A DNA stretch of 64,000 nucleotides from Halothiobacillus neapolitanus c2. GTDB taxonomy: Bacteria > Pseudomonadota > Gammaproteobacteria > Halothiobacillales > Halothiobacillaceae. Under the pieces are notes generated by a model. That model saw only the letters and a program-made list of their open reading frames with translations. It did not search any database and had not been told where the DNA came from. Below are positions 8,809 through 18,597 of this stretch, piece by piece; position 1 is the first letter of the stretch; the number at the start of each line of letters is the position of its first letter. Location of the stretch: positions 62,001-126,000 of the forward strand of contig NC_013422.1 in NCBI RefSeq assembly GCF_000024765.1, in the 5' to 3' direction. The position numbers and the translations under genes are program-made.

Positions 8809-9507
8809 ATGTCGCGCGCCGGACTATTGAGTCGCGTTAAGGCGGGTTTGATCCTGTTCCTGCTGGGGCTTGATCTGTTTTTGGCCAATATTCTGAGCCC
8901 CAAGGCCCATGTTTCTGCCGCGGTGGTCGTGTTGGCCTTTTTGCCGATTACCTTGATTATGCTGGACGTGCTTTGGCATACAGCGGGCAAGGCAGTCGCG
9001 CTGGCGGTCGCCGCGTTGATCGTACTCGGCGGCGTGCTGCTGTTGCCGCAACTTCAGGCGCAGATCAGTCTGATCTATCTCTTGCAACACCTCACGGCGA
9101 ACCTGTTGCTGGGGTTCTGGTTCGGCCGCAGTTTGTGGCGCAATCGCCAACCGGTATGTACGCAATTTGCGGGCGTGCTGCATCCCCGCATGACGCCGCT
9201 GCTGGTGCAGTACACGACGCGCGTGACGCAAGCCTGGACGATTTTTTTCTTCGCAATGGCGACCACGTCAATCCTGTTGTATCTGTTCGCGCCCATCACG
9301 CTATGGTCCATTTTTGCCAATAGCCTCACGCTGCCCCTGTTAGTGCTGATGTTCGGGGCGGAATATCTGGTGCGACGCCGCGTGCTGCCGCCGGAAGATC
9401 AGCTCGGCCCGCTGAGCGCCTTTCGTGCCTATCGTCGTTCGGTACTGGCTCGTCTTGCCCAAGGCAGGCATTCGAACGTGAATCCGGACACTCCGACGTC
9501 CAAATGA
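8809..9507 (+). CDS. COG4648-type integral membrane protein (ApeG-like)
   Basis: A 232-residue protein with about six predicted membrane segments (for example GLILFLLGLDLFLA, LIVLGGVLLLP and IFFFAMATTSILLYLF). Proteins of this type sit between the carrier protein and AMP-ligase genes in aryl polyene and related lipid clusters; their role is unknown, possibly scaffolding the synthesis complex at the inner membrane. Its stop overlaps the next start (ATGA). Confidence 0.75.
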   Translation: MSRAGLLSRVKAGLILFLLGLDLFLANILSPKAHVSAAVVVLAFLPITLIMLDVLWHTAGKAVALAVAALIVLGGVLLLPQLQAQISLIYLLQHLTANLLLGFWFGRSLWRNRQPVCTQFAGVLHPRMTPLLVQYTTRVTQAWTIFFFAMATTSILLYLFAPITLWSIFANSLTLPLLVLMFGAEYLVRRRVLPPEDQLGPLSAFRAYRRSVLARLAQGRHSNVNPDTPTSK

Positions 9508-11297
9508 GTGCGTTGATGACCTCGTTCCCACTGATTTTTGCTGACCCCGATCAGCTATTGTTCTACCGCCAGCAGGGTAACGCTGTACACACCATCACGG
9601 CACGCGAGTTTATGGCCGATGCAGAGGCGCTGGCTGTCGATTTGACGACCAGAATGGGCGCGCACCAGTCCATCATCAACCTTTGTCAGGATCGCTATCG
9701 TTTCATGGTGGGTTTCGCCGCCACGATACTCGCGGGGAAAACCAATCTTCTGCCCTCGACCTTTACTGGCGAAACACTCCGTCAGATTTTTATCGACGCG
9801 CCGGACGCACTTTGTCTGCACGATCACGACGACTGGCCGTTTCCCTATCCTCATCTTTCCTTGGATCATCTCTCCCTGAGCCATCGAGCTTTGGCAAATC
9901 GCTGCCCTCGGGAGCCGCTGCCGGATGGTTTGGGTGAATCGGATCACATCAAGCCCGAGCACGTTGTGGCACAGGTATTCACTTCCGGTTCGACCGGCCT
10001 GCCGATGCCCCATAACAAAACCTGGGGCAAACTGGTGCGCAACGTTGAGGCCGCCCTTCAGCAGTTGGGGCTTTGGCGCCCCGTGAGTCTGGTCGGCACC
10101 GTACCGCCGCAGCATATGTTCGGTTTCGAATCGCTGGTGCTGCTTTGCCTGATCGGGCGCTGCCCGCTGTGGTCCGGCAAGCCGTTTTATCCGGCGGATA
10201 TTGTGGCCGCGCTCGATGCCATGCCCGAGCCGCGTATGCTCGTGACCACGCCGTTCCATTTGCAGGCCCTGTTGGATGCACAAATCGCGCTGCCCAAAAT
10301 CGACCGCCTGCTTCTGGCCACGGCACCTCTTTCACCCGAACTGGCCGAGCGGGCCGAGCGTGTGACTGGCGCGCCGCTGTTTGAAATCTACGGCAGTACG
10401 GAAACCGGTCAGATCGCTAATAGACGCCCGACGCAATCGACGGCCTGGACGTTGTTTCCGGGCATCACGCTGACCAAAGCTCACCTGGATGAAAACGATG
10501 AACTGTTTATCGCCAATGGCGAACACATTGAAGCGCCGGTCATGCTGTCGGATCGCATCCATGTGCGAGCGGATGGTCGGTTTGATTTACTGGGGCGCAT
10601 CGCCGATCAGGTCAATATGGCGGGCAAGCGCAGTTCGCTCAATTACCTCAGCGCCCAACTCAAGGCCATTGACGGCGTAACCGACGGGGTGTTTTTCCTG
10701 CCCGAAACCAAAAAAGATCGGACCGGGAAAAATCGGGTCGGGAAAGATCAGGCCATCACCCGATTGTGCGCGGTGGTAGTGGCTCCGGCGTTGAGTGCGG
10801 CGGATATTCTGGCTGCCCTGCGTGATCGGCTCGATCCGGTATTTTTGCCCCGCCCCCTCATTCTGGTAGAAAACTTACCCTATAACGCGACCGGCAAACT
10901 GCCGCAAATCGCCTTGCAGGCCATCCTTGATCAGCATCTCGCGGCTCTGGCACCCAAAAATCAAACCTCATGGCGTATTCCGTCCGATCATCCCGTGTTT
11001 GCTGGCCATTTCCCTGGCCATCCGCTGGTGCCGGGCGCCTTGCTGCTGGATTGGGTGGTGGAGCGCGTGGCCGCGTATTGGCAGGTTGCGTCTGCGGGCT
11101 TGCGCATCGAACAGGCCAAGTTTACGCATCCCGTGTTGCCGGATGCGCGCGTGACGCTGGACTTGAAGCCCGAAGCCGACCGGTGCCGATTTACGTTGCA
11201 TGTTCACGCTGGGGAAACAAACCCGGTTGCCGTCTCGGGCGTGTTGAGTCGCCAATCGAACGATGAGGCTGGCGATACGGAGGCGAGGCAAGCATGA
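9504..11297 (+). CDS. AMP-dependent acyl/aryl ligase fused to FabA/FabZ-like dehydratase
   Basis: A 597-residue two-domain protein. Residues about 1-470 form an adenylate-forming ligase with TSGSTG at 160-165 (phosphate loop), YGSTETG near 297 and a C-terminal lid with a catalytic lysine in TGKLPQIA. Residues about 485-590 form a hotdog dehydratase or thioesterase-like domain with DHPVFAGHFPGHPLVPGA near 495-512. In the E. coli aryl polyene locus these two activities (ApeH and ApeI) are separate proteins. The fusion would hand an activated starter or hydroxyacyl intermediate between sites. Overlaps both neighbours by 4 bases. Confidence 0.88.
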   Translation: MSALMTSFPLIFADPDQLLFYRQQGNAVHTITAREFMADAEALAVDLTTRMGAHQSIINLCQDRYRFMVGFAATILAGKTNLLPSTFTGETLRQIFIDAPDALCLHDHDDWPFPYPHLSLDHLSLSHRALANRCPREPLPDGLGESDHIKPEHVVAQVFTSGSTGLPMPHNKTWGKLVRNVEAALQQLGLWRPVSLVGTVPPQHMFGFESLVLLCLIGRCPLWSGKPFYPADIVAALDAMPEPRMLVTTPFHLQALLDAQIALPKIDRLLLATAPLSPELAERAERVTGAPLFEIYGSTETGQIANRRPTQSTAWTLFPGITLTKAHLDENDELFIANGEHIEAPVMLSDRIHVRADGRFDLLGRIADQVNMAGKRSSLNYLSAQLKAIDGVTDGVFFLPETKKDRTGKNRVGKDQAITRLCAVVVAPALSAADILAALRDRLDPVFLPRPLILVENLPYNATGKLPQIALQAILDQHLAALAPKNQTSWRIPSDHPVFAGHFPGHPLVPGALLLDWVVERVAAYWQVASAGLRIEQAKFTHPVLPDARVTLDLKPEADRCRFTLHVHAGETNPVAVSGVLSRQSNDEAGDTEARQA

Positions 11298-12238
11298 ATG
11301 CATCCGCCAAGGCTGAATGGCAACAGCGCCCCGAGCGCGGCAGCCAGTTCATGTTGCGCGTGATGCTTTGGCTCTCGCGGCATCTGGGGCGCAGCGTGAG
11401 CCGCTGGGTGCTTTACCCCATCGCGTTGTATTTTTTGTTGTTCGTGCCCGCTGCTCGGCGCGCGTCGCGTCAGTATCTGGCGCGCGTGTTCGGGCGGCCA
11501 GCACGGTTGATCGAAGTGTTCCGGCATATCTTCACGTTTGCCAGCACGGTGCATGATCGCGTGTATTTACTCGATGGCCGTGATGACCTGTTTAAGATCG
11601 AATTCGTCAATCGCCACTGGTTTGATTCACCCGAAGGCGCCATTCTGATCGGTGCACACATGGGTAGCTTCGAGGCTTTGCGATCGGCGGGAAAAACACA
11701 CGCCCGGCGTCGCGTGAGCATGTTGATGTATCCAGAAAATGCCCGAAAGATCAATGCGCTACTTGCCTTGGTCAACCCGGATGCCGCCAACGACATCATC
11801 CCTCTCGGGCAGGTCGATTCCATGCTCACCGCTCAGGAGCGACTGGCAGCGGGCCATCTCGTCGGGATGCTGGCCGACCGGAGCCTGCCGCAAGACACGT
11901 TGCGCCCATGTGTTTTTCTGGGCGAACCCGCTGCATTCGCGTTGGGCCCGTTCCGTGTCGCCGCCCTGTTGAAAAAACCGGTCTATTTCATGGCCGGTCT
12001 GTATCTCGGCGGCAATCGCTACCGCGTGCATTTCGACCGACTGGCAGATTTTTCCGACACCCCGCGTGCAGGGCGGGATGCGGCCATCCTGGCGGCGCAG
12101 GATCGATATGTCGAAATACTCGAATCGCTCTGCCGACAAGCGCCGTACAATTGGTTTAACTTTTATGATTTCTGGTCTGATGATTCCTCATCAGATCACG
12201 CACGTACGAACCCGCCAGACAAAGAGCCTGCCGACTGA
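11294..12238 (+). CDS. LpxL/HtrB-like lysophospholipid acyltransferase
   Basis: A 314-residue inner-membrane acyltransferase of the LPLAT family. H122 and E127 in HMGSFE form the HX4E catalytic motif, and an N-terminal membrane anchor (about residues 38-52) precedes it. The enzyme probably transfers the chain made by this operon onto a glycerol or lipid head, as suggested for ApeK. ATGA overlaps link it to the ligase upstream and to the LolA-like gene downstream. Confidence 0.85.
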   Translation: MNASAKAEWQQRPERGSQFMLRVMLWLSRHLGRSVSRWVLYPIALYFLLFVPAARRASRQYLARVFGRPARLIEVFRHIFTFASTVHDRVYLLDGRDDLFKIEFVNRHWFDSPEGAILIGAHMGSFEALRSAGKTHARRRVSMLMYPENARKINALLALVNPDAANDIIPLGQVDSMLTAQERLAAGHLVGMLADRSLPQDTLRPCVFLGEPAAFALGPFRVAALLKKPVYFMAGLYLGGNRYRVHFDRLADFSDTPRAGRDAAILAAQDRYVEILESLCRQAPYNWFNFYDFWSDDSSSDHARTNPPDKEPAD

Positions 12239-12837
12239 TGCGCCAAACCCTTTTTCTCATGTTACTTCTGCTTCAGGGCTTAGTTCAGCCTGTAACCGTG
12301 GTCGCAGCCGCCCCATCGCCGGACTGGTCGCCCGCATCGGTGTTGCACACGCTGGCGGAACATCGTCGGGGCGAGGTGCGATTTACTGAACAAAAATTCA
12401 TCGGTGTGCTCGATACCCCGCTGCTTTCGGAGGGCACACTCACGTTCCGTCCGCCCGACTATCTGGAAAAGCACACCACCTCCCCGCGTGATGAACGCAT
12501 GACCATCGAAGGCGATGTGCTCACCTACACACGACAGAGCCAGACCTACACGCTGAATCTGGCCGAGCACCCGGAGGCCACGGCCTATGCCAACAGCATC
12601 CGTGGCTTGCTCAATGGCAATGCCGCGTTGCTGCGGAAAAGTTATGTGTTGAAACTCAGCGGCGACCGCGCGCATTGGGTGTTGCTGCTCCTGCCCACCG
12701 ACCCGCGTATTCAGAGCCTGATCAAGAGCATCAGCGTGAACGGCTCGGGTGATCATCTGCAAAGAATTGAATATGATCAGGCCAACGGTGATCGCTCGGT
12801 CATGACGCTTCTACCCGTCATTCCACCGACACCATGA
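12238..12837 (+). CDS. LolA-like periplasmic lipid carrier
   Basis: A 199-residue exported protein with a signal peptide cut near VVAAAPSPD. The body follows the LolA half-barrel pattern, FTEQKFIGVLDTPLLSEG followed by LTFRPPDYLEKHT, which would bind an acyl chain. In aryl polyene clusters a LolA-like protein (ApeM) pairs with the MMPL exporter to move the lipid towards the outer membrane. It shares the last base of the acyltransferase stop and overlaps the exporter start by 4 bases. Confidence 0.85.
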   Translation: MRQTLFLMLLLLQGLVQPVTVVAAAPSPDWSPASVLHTLAEHRRGEVRFTEQKFIGVLDTPLLSEGTLTFRPPDYLEKHTTSPRDERMTIEGDVLTYTRQSQTYTLNLAEHPEATAYANSIRGLLNGNAALLRKSYVLKLSGDRAHWVLLLLPTDPRIQSLIKSISVNGSGDHLQRIEYDQANGDRSVMTLLPVIPPTP

Positions 12838-15248
12838 AACACCAAGGCCTTGAAAAAATGAGCTGGACAGAGCGACGCCTGCCCGTCATCGGCCTGTGGT
12901 TGTTGGCACTGGCCCTGAGCCTCGCTGTCATTCTGCACACTCGCTTCACGGCGGATATGTCGGCATTCCTGCCCGAACACCCCACTGCGGCGCAGGCGTT
13001 TTTGGTCGATCAAATCAAGGATGGTGCCATTTCGCGCATGATCCTCATCGGGATTGAAGGCGGCGATGCTGCCACACGTGCAGACGCTTCGAAGGCATTG
13101 GGTAACGCTCTGCGGCAATCAGGCTTATTCACCGTGGTGCGCAACGGCGATGCGCCGACCCGTGACCAAGATAAAACCCTGCTGTTCGATCATCGCTACC
13201 TTCTAAGCCCGGACATCACGCCTGAGCGCTTCACCGTGGCGGGCCTGCACGAAGCCATCGCCAATGGCATCGATTTGCTTGCTTCGCCCTTCGGCATGTT
13301 CTCGCAAACGATTTTTACCCGCGACCCCACCGCCGAAACCTTTGCCATCGTCGGCAAGCTCGGCCAGAACACGGGTACGGATGACGCTCCACGCAACCAA
13401 AACGGCGTGTGGGTGTCACCCGATGGCAAACGGTCATTGATGATGCTGCAAACCCGAGCGGCCGGGTCCGACACCGATGCCATGGCGCGCGCCATAGAGG
13501 CTGTCCGTGCGGATTTCTCGAACGCCGTGAAGGCGCACCCGGACGGGTCATCGCTGCGCCTGCTGGTTTCCGGCGCGCCCGTATTCTCGGTGGATGCCCG
13601 TGCGTTGATCAAATCCGATGTGGAACGATTCAGCATCATTGGCAGTGTGGCCGTGATGTTGCTGCTGTTGGTGGTGTATCGCTCGTTTTCCATGCTGGTT
13701 CTGGGGCTGTTGCCGGTTTTGACCGGTATTGCGGTCGCGATTGCCACCGTCAGCCTCGGTTTTGGCACCGTGCATGGCATCACCATCGGGTTTGGCACCA
13801 CTTTGATTGGGGAAGCCATCGACTACTCGATCTATTACTTCATCCAGACCCAGAACGCACCGAAAGAGGGTTCAGCATTTCGATCTGCGGGCCGATCTGA
13901 GGGAATGGAACGCTTCTGGCCGACCATCCGCTTGGGCGTACTCACATCAATCACCGGCTTTGCCGCCTTGTTGTTTTCGGGCTTCCCCGGCCTAGCGCAA
14001 ATCGGCCTCTATTCGATTGCCGGTTTGACGACTGCCGCATTGGTGACACGGTTCGTGCTGCCGCATTTGGGCACGGCCCGACTCAACCGACATTCGCTTG
14101 CGGGTATCGGGCGGCTGCTCGCCCCCGTTTTTCGCGCCATACAAGCGTTGCGCTGGGGATTTGTGCTGTTGGCGCTCGCGGGTTTTGTATTACTGGTGTG
14201 GCGGCACGATGCGATCTGGCAAACCGGCCTGTCGGGTTTGAATCCCATTTCCGGGCAGGCAAAAGCGATGGATGATGAACTGCGTGCCGACATGAACGCC
14301 GATGACGCCCGTTATTTCATCGTGGCCAAGGCGCCTACCCAGCAAGCGGCACTGGCCGCAGCCGAACGTATCGATGCAGCCCTCGAACCGCTCATCAAGC
14401 AGGGCGTCCTCGCCCGTTTCGATAGCCCGGCGAAATTCCTGCCCAGTGTCGCTACCCAGCGCGTGCGCCAGCAGGCACTGCCCGACAGCACCACGCTCAC
14501 TGAACGATTGGATGCCGCCGTTCAGGGCCTGCCCATTAGTGCCAGCAAGCTCAAACCGTTTGTTGATGCCGTCGAGCAGGCCCGCAAGCAAACACCGCTG
14601 ACGCCAGCCGATCTTGAAGGCACCTCGTTCGGTCTTGCCGTCAGTGCCCTGCTGCAAAAGCAAAACGGTGAGTGGCTGACTTTGATTCGCCTGTATGTCC
14701 CGTCTGTCGGCACACTCGATACTGCGCGTATCACGGCTGCCCTTAAATCGAGCGGTATATCCGATGCCCTGTTCGTGGATAAAGACGCTGAATCCAGCCG
14801 CCTGTTCAACAGCTATCTGGAAAACACTATTACGTTGTCGCTGGCGGGCTTGCTTGGCATCGTCATTCTATTGGGCTTCGTGTTGCGGCGTCCGGCCCGA
14901 TTGATCCGCGTGCTGCTGCCGTTGCTGGTGGCCGTGGTGCTGGTGATGGCGGGGCTGAATCTGGCCGGAGAAAAACTCAATATCCTCAATCTTGTTGGCC
15001 TGCTGCTGATCGTCGCCATCGGTTCCAATTACGCCCTGTTCTTCAACCAGAACACAGCGCCGGATCACCAGACACTCGCCTCGCTGCTACTGGCCAACCT
15101 CACCACGGTCATCGCTTTTGGCACGCTCGCCTTCTCGCAGTTACCCATTCTTCACGCCTTCGGCAGCACGGTCGCACCGGGTGCTTTTCTGGCACTGGTG
15201 GTAGCCGCCGCGTTCGCCAAACCCAACGCACCGAAGGCGCCCGCATGA
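12834..15248 (+). CDS. MMPL/RND-family lipid exporter
   Basis: An 804-residue RND-superfamily protein with the two-fold arrangement: TM1, a periplasmic domain, TM2-6 (about residues 265-430, including TIGFGTTLIGEAIDYSIYYF), a second TM, a periplasmic domain and a final TM bundle from about residue 660. The acidic and tyrosine residues in TM4 match the proton relay region of MMPL proteins. It should export the lipid product using the proton motive force (ApeN-like). Confidence 0.9.
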   Translation: MKHQGLEKMSWTERRLPVIGLWLLALALSLAVILHTRFTADMSAFLPEHPTAAQAFLVDQIKDGAISRMILIGIEGGDAATRADASKALGNALRQSGLFTVVRNGDAPTRDQDKTLLFDHRYLLSPDITPERFTVAGLHEAIANGIDLLASPFGMFSQTIFTRDPTAETFAIVGKLGQNTGTDDAPRNQNGVWVSPDGKRSLMMLQTRAAGSDTDAMARAIEAVRADFSNAVKAHPDGSSLRLLVSGAPVFSVDARALIKSDVERFSIIGSVAVMLLLLVVYRSFSMLVLGLLPVLTGIAVAIATVSLGFGTVHGITIGFGTTLIGEAIDYSIYYFIQTQNAPKEGSAFRSAGRSEGMERFWPTIRLGVLTSITGFAALLFSGFPGLAQIGLYSIAGLTTAALVTRFVLPHLGTARLNRHSLAGIGRLLAPVFRAIQALRWGFVLLALAGFVLLVWRHDAIWQTGLSGLNPISGQAKAMDDELRADMNADDARYFIVAKAPTQQAALAAAERIDAALEPLIKQGVLARFDSPAKFLPSVATQRVRQQALPDSTTLTERLDAAVQGLPISASKLKPFVDAVEQARKQTPLTPADLEGTSFGLAVSALLQKQNGEWLTLIRLYVPSVGTLDTARITAALKSSGISDALFVDKDAESSRLFNSYLENTITLSLAGLLGIVILLGFVLRRPARLIRVLLPLLVAVVLVMAGLNLAGEKLNILNLVGLLLIVAIGSNYALFFNQNTAPDHQTLASLLLANLTTVIAFGTLAFSQLPILHAFGSTVAPGAFLALVVAAAFAKPNAPKAPA

Positions 15249-15697
15249 CGAACGCACAAGCGCAGAGCCGGACATTGGATCACGAAGAGATTGCCGCACT
15301 CATCCCGCATCAGGGCAGCATGTGTCTGCTCGATCATGTAGTTGACTGGAACGCGCAGAAAATCGCATGCACAGCCATCAGCCACCGAGCGATAGACAAC
15401 CCCTTGCGCCGGAATGGTCGTTTGGGCGCTGCCGTCGGCATCGAATACGCAGCGCAAGCCATGGCGGTGCACGGTGCGCTGCTCGCCGCCCGAGATACCG
15501 CGCCGAAAAAAGGCATGATCACGCGTGTGCAGCGCATTGCCCTTCATGCCGAAAGGCTGGATGACTGCCCAGACGCGCTTCGCATCACAGCAAAGCGTCT
15601 CATGGGCGATGAGCGGATGGTGCGCTACGGATTCGAACTTCGCTGCGCCGAACGGATGCTGCTCGAAGGTGAAGCCAGCGTGATTCTGGACGCCTAG
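15245..15697 (+). CDS. 3-hydroxyacyl-ACP dehydratase, ApeP-like
   Basis: A 150-residue hotdog-fold protein with the ApeP signature LIPHQGSMCLLDHV and GIEYAAQAMAVHGAL. It would remove water from the 3-hydroxyacyl intermediate to make the double bond. It is the last gene of the overlapping operon. No 3-oxoacyl reductase follows, so reduction before this step must be supplied from elsewhere (for example a housekeeping FabG). Confidence 0.85.
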   Translation: MTNAQAQSRTLDHEEIAALIPHQGSMCLLDHVVDWNAQKIACTAISHRAIDNPLRRNGRLGAAVGIEYAAQAMAVHGALLAARDTAPKKGMITRVQRIALHAERLDDCPDALRITAKRLMGDERMVRYGFELRCAERMLLEGEASVILDA

Positions 15698-15720
15698 GCA
15701 ACGGGGCGTCAGCCGGTCGC

Positions 15721-15927
15721 TCAAGGCGCTGGCGTTGTTTCTTTCGTATACGTGTTGTAGTCGGTGTTCGCATTATCCAAACAGCGTTCCCGCTCGGCCT
15801 GATTCGGCACTTTGAGGCACTCGTTCCTCTGGTAGGATTGTCCCGCCGAATACCATGCCGCCGACGAGCATCCACTGACCAGCGTAACCAGGCCGAGCGC
15901 GCCTAAAACTACGATTCGTTGATACAT
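15721..15927 (-). CDS. small lipoprotein
   Basis: A 68-residue protein with a lipoprotein signal, MYQRIVVLGALGLVTLVSGC, where LVSGC is the lipobox. After the lipidated cysteine it has SSAAWYSAGQSYQRNEC and a paired cysteine in ERERCLD, so one disulfide is likely. GGGAGG upstream on the minus strand supports the ATG at 15927 over one 24 bases earlier. Converges with the lipid operon. Function unknown. Confidence 0.7.
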   Translation of the reverse strand: MYQRIVVLGALGLVTLVSGCSSAAWYSAGQSYQRNECLKVPNQAERERCLDNANTDYNTYTKETTPAP

Positions 15928-16056
15928 CGAGAGCCTCCCGGATGTTGACATAAATATTGCGCCGATTTTGCGATAAAGTCGTTGTGTTCGTACTTAATGC
16001 TTTTAGATTGCCCGTCCTCGTCATTTTTTCTTGGGTCTTCGCAGGAGTAGTTCGCC

Positions 16057-17043
16057 ATGCGTGTTGCTGTATTCAGTAGCAAGCCCTACGATCAGGAAAG
16101 CCTGACCCGTGCCAATGCGGCTTTCAGGCATGAACTGCACTTCTTCGAAGCGGCGTTGAATCTCCAAACATGCAGCCTGGCAGAAAATGCCGAGGCCGTC
16201 TGTGTGTTCGTGCACGATCAAATCGACGCGCACCTGCTGTGCTGTCTGGCGGGGCGGGGTGTCAAGGTCGTTGCCCTGCGTTGCGCCGGTTTCAACAACG
16301 TCGATCTGCCCGCCGCGCGTGAAGTGGGTATTGATGTGGTGCGCGTGCCAGCGTACTCGCCTTATGCGGTGGCCGAGCACGCAGTGGCGATGATGCTAAC
16401 GCTCAACCGCCATACCCATCGAGCCTATAACCGGGTGCGCGAAGGCAATTTCGCGCTCAATGGCCTGCTCGGGTTCGATATGAACGGCAAGACGGTTGGC
16501 ATCGTAGGCACCGGGCGCATCGGCACCGTACTGGCCCGCATCATGATCGGATTCGGCTGCACCGTGCTCGCGTACGATCTGTACCCAAACGATGAATGCA
16601 AGGCGCTGGGTGTGCGGTATGTCCCGCTGGATGAATTACTGCCGCAAAGCGACATCATCAGCCTGCACTGCCCGCTCAGTGAGGAAACACGCCACCTCAT
16701 AGATTCGAAGGCGATCGGCAAGATGAAGCGCGGTGCCATGCTGATCAATACGGGCCGTGGAGCACTGATCGATACCAGCGCGGTGATTGCGGCACTCAAA
16801 AGCGGCCACATCGGCGCGCTGGGCCTGGATGTGTACGAACAGGAAGAAAACCTGTTCTTCGAAGATCACTCCGAGGAGATCATTCAGGATGATGTGCTTG
16901 AACGCCTGATGACCTTCCCCAATGTACTGGTTACCGCCCATCAGGGGTTTTTCACCCGAGAGGCGATCGACGCCATTGCGAAGATCACGCTGAATAATCT
17001 TAAGCAGGTTGAAGCGGCTGAGCCGTGTCCGAATCAACTGTGA
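16057..17043 (+). CDS. ldhA: D-lactate dehydrogenase / 2-hydroxyacid dehydrogenase
   Basis: A 328-residue NAD-dependent D-2-hydroxyacid dehydrogenase. The Rossmann motif [14 protein letters not shown] lies near residues 148-160; the catalytic arginine is in [10 protein letters not shown], the glutamate pair-acid in the GLDVYEQEE region and the histidine in [24 protein letters not shown] is the hallmark of the LdhA subgroup that reduces pyruvate to D-lactate. It sits alone with its own ribosome-binding site (GCAGGAG). Confidence 0.88.
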   Translation: MRVAVFSSKPYDQESLTRANAAFRHELHFFEAALNLQTCSLAENAEAVCVFVHDQIDAHLLCCLAGRGVKVVALRCAGFNNVDLPAAREVGIDVVRVPAYSPYAVAEHAVAMMLTLNRHTHRAYNRVREGNFALNGLLGFDMNGKTVGIVGTGRIGTVLARIMIGFGCTVLAYDLYPNDECKALGVRYVPLDELLPQSDIISLHCPLSEETRHLIDSKAIGKMKRGAMLINTGRGALIDTSAVIAALKSGHIGALGLDVYEQEENLFFEDHSEEIIQDDVLERLMTFPNVLVTAHQGFFTREAIDAIAKITLNNLKQVEAAEPCPNQL

Positions 17044-17193
17044 TGCCCGCCCTTTGTTCGTAGCGTAATGGGTGCCACTGCGTGGTTCGCGGATAGCCAG
17101 TCTGTCTCATTAGCGGTGCGTTTTACTTGAGTCTGCCCTCTGCGGCGGGCTAGTATCGGGATCAGGATCAAGGCCACGTCAAGAGGACACACT

Positions 17194-17484
17194 ATGCTGC
17201 TCAAGCCCGACCTGCGCGATTTCCAGCGGATGCCCCAGCGCGCGCCAATGCGATATCAGAACGAGCACGATCCGACTTGGCAGTCGGCTGAATTGATGGA
17301 TCTCTCTGCCAGCGGGCTTGCCATGTTGACCATAGAGTCCTTGCCCGAAGGGTCTGTGCTGAACGTCGAGATCGCACCGGCCCTGGCCGTTGTGCCGCCG
17401 CTGCGGGCGGTGGTGGAGGTCAGGCGCTGCGAGCCGGATGGCGAAGGCCATCTCGTCGGCGTGCGTTTTGTCGAAATGTACTGA
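17194..17484 (+). CDS. PilZ-domain protein, probable c-di-GMP binder
   Basis: A 96-residue stand-alone PilZ domain. The RxxxR motif (RMPQR, residues 12-16) and the DxSxxG motif (DLSASG) needed for cyclic-di-GMP binding are both intact, followed by the barrel strands and the terminal VGVRFVEM. GAGGA lies upstream. Such proteins link cyclic-di-GMP to motility or surface functions through partners that cannot be identified here. Confidence 0.8.
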   Translation: MLLKPDLRDFQRMPQRAPMRYQNEHDPTWQSAELMDLSASGLAMLTIESLPEGSVLNVEIAPALAVVPPLRAVVEVRRCEPDGEGHLVGVRFVEMY

Positions 17485-17585
17485 TCTGGCCAATTTTTTG
17501 CAGAGCGAGTGAACGAACTCACTCAGCACAGAATGTTTGTCGTTGCCACTGTCCGCCTTGCCGCCGAATTCGATTGCCAGCGCGT

Positions 17586-18446
17586 TCAATCCCTGGTTTG
17601 AGCTGTTTCAGCTTCCAGCGTCGAGGCTGGGCGCGTGGTTCCGGCATAGTGAACTTCGACAGGGCGCCCAACAAGTGTAGACATGACCGCTCGCGCATGA
17701 TCTGTCGATGCGGCGGTAGTAAAAAACTGATCCTGGCCGCATCGCCCCGTGGATGCGGCTACTTCGGATGAGCCGATGCGCCGCCCGACCTGTCTGGCTA
17801 CAGCGGCCGACGAATCCAGTATGCTCACATCCGGCCCGACGATGGTTCTGATCTGCTGAGCCAGATACACATAGTGCGTGCAGCCCAAAACCAGCGTATC
17901 TGCGCCGGCTGCCAGCAGCGGTTCGACATAACGCCGAATAAGGTCGGTTGTGTCCGGATGATCCATTTCGCCGCGCTCGACCTGCTCCACAAACCCGGGG
18001 CATGGTTGAAGAAGCACACGTGTGTTGACCCCGTGTGTCCGGCACAAACGCTCTACCGCCGGGCTCTCGATCGTTTTGCGCGTGGCGAGCACGCCGATGG
18101 TGCCCGATTGAGAGTGTTCAATCGCGGGTTTGATCGCCGGTTCCAGCGCGATGATCGGGATTGAGAACTGCCTGCGCAATTGCGTCACGGCGATCACTGT
18201 CGCCGTATTGCAGGCGACAACCACCGCCTTCGCGCCCGCGGCGATAAGAAAATCCGTCATGGCAACTGCCCGCTCTGTGATGAAGTCGGATGAGCGATCC
18301 CCATACGGTGCAAAGCCTGAATCGGCAATGTAGATAATGTCTTCGGCAGGGAGCGCATGGCGAACGGCCTGATAAACAGAAAGGCCGCCCACACCCGAAT
18401 CGAAAATACCAATAGGCGCTGTGGGCTTGGTGTCGGTTAATTTCAC
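17586..18446 (-). CDS. murI: glutamate racemase
   Basis: A 286-residue racemase supplying D-glutamate for peptidoglycan. The two catalytic cysteines are visible: C79 in VVACNTAT and C189 in LGCTHYVY, with DSGVGG near 16-21 and YGDRS near 48-52. Converges with the PilZ gene. It is the last chromosomal gene before the integron array, whose outermost attC begins 84 bases upstream of its start. Confidence 0.95.
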   Translation of the reverse strand: MKLTDTKPTAPIGIFDSGVGGLSVYQAVRHALPAEDIIYIADSGFAPYGDRSSDFITERAVAMTDFLIAAGAKAVVVACNTATVIAVTQLRRQFSIPIIALEPAIKPAIEHSQSGTIGVLATRKTIESPAVERLCRTHGVNTRVLLQPCPGFVEQVERGEMDHPDTTDLIRRYVEPLLAAGADTLVLGCTHYVYLAQQIRTIVGPDVSILDSSAAVARQVGRRIGSSEVAASTGRCGQDQFFTTAASTDHARAVMSTLVGRPVEVHYAGTTRPASTLEAETAQTRD

Positions 18447-18529
18447 AGTGGGTTTATACCGTGGTGAAAGATAAAAGGGCTAGGAGCCTGCCGGACTTTA
18501 GGAATCGTAACTGACTTTAAGAACAAAAT

Positions 18530-18594
18530 GCCTAACGCCGAGTGCAACGGCACTGTGCCCAGCCCGGCAACCGTTTGAACGATTTGAGTCTGTT
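18530..18594 (-). repeat. attC 1 (outermost, half degenerate)
   Basis: The core GCCTAAC at 18530-18536 is intact, but the opposite core reads GAGTCTG instead of GTTRRRY. It would belong to the toxin-antitoxin cassette and marks the decayed distal end of the array. Confidence 0.5.
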
Positions 18595-18597
18595 TAT

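Noticed and set aside
16057-17043. The dehydrogenase as missing reductase of the lipid operon
   Set aside because: It is a D-2-hydroxyacid dehydrogenase of the LdhA type, not a short-chain 3-oxoacyl reductase, and it is separated by a lipoprotein gene on the other strand.
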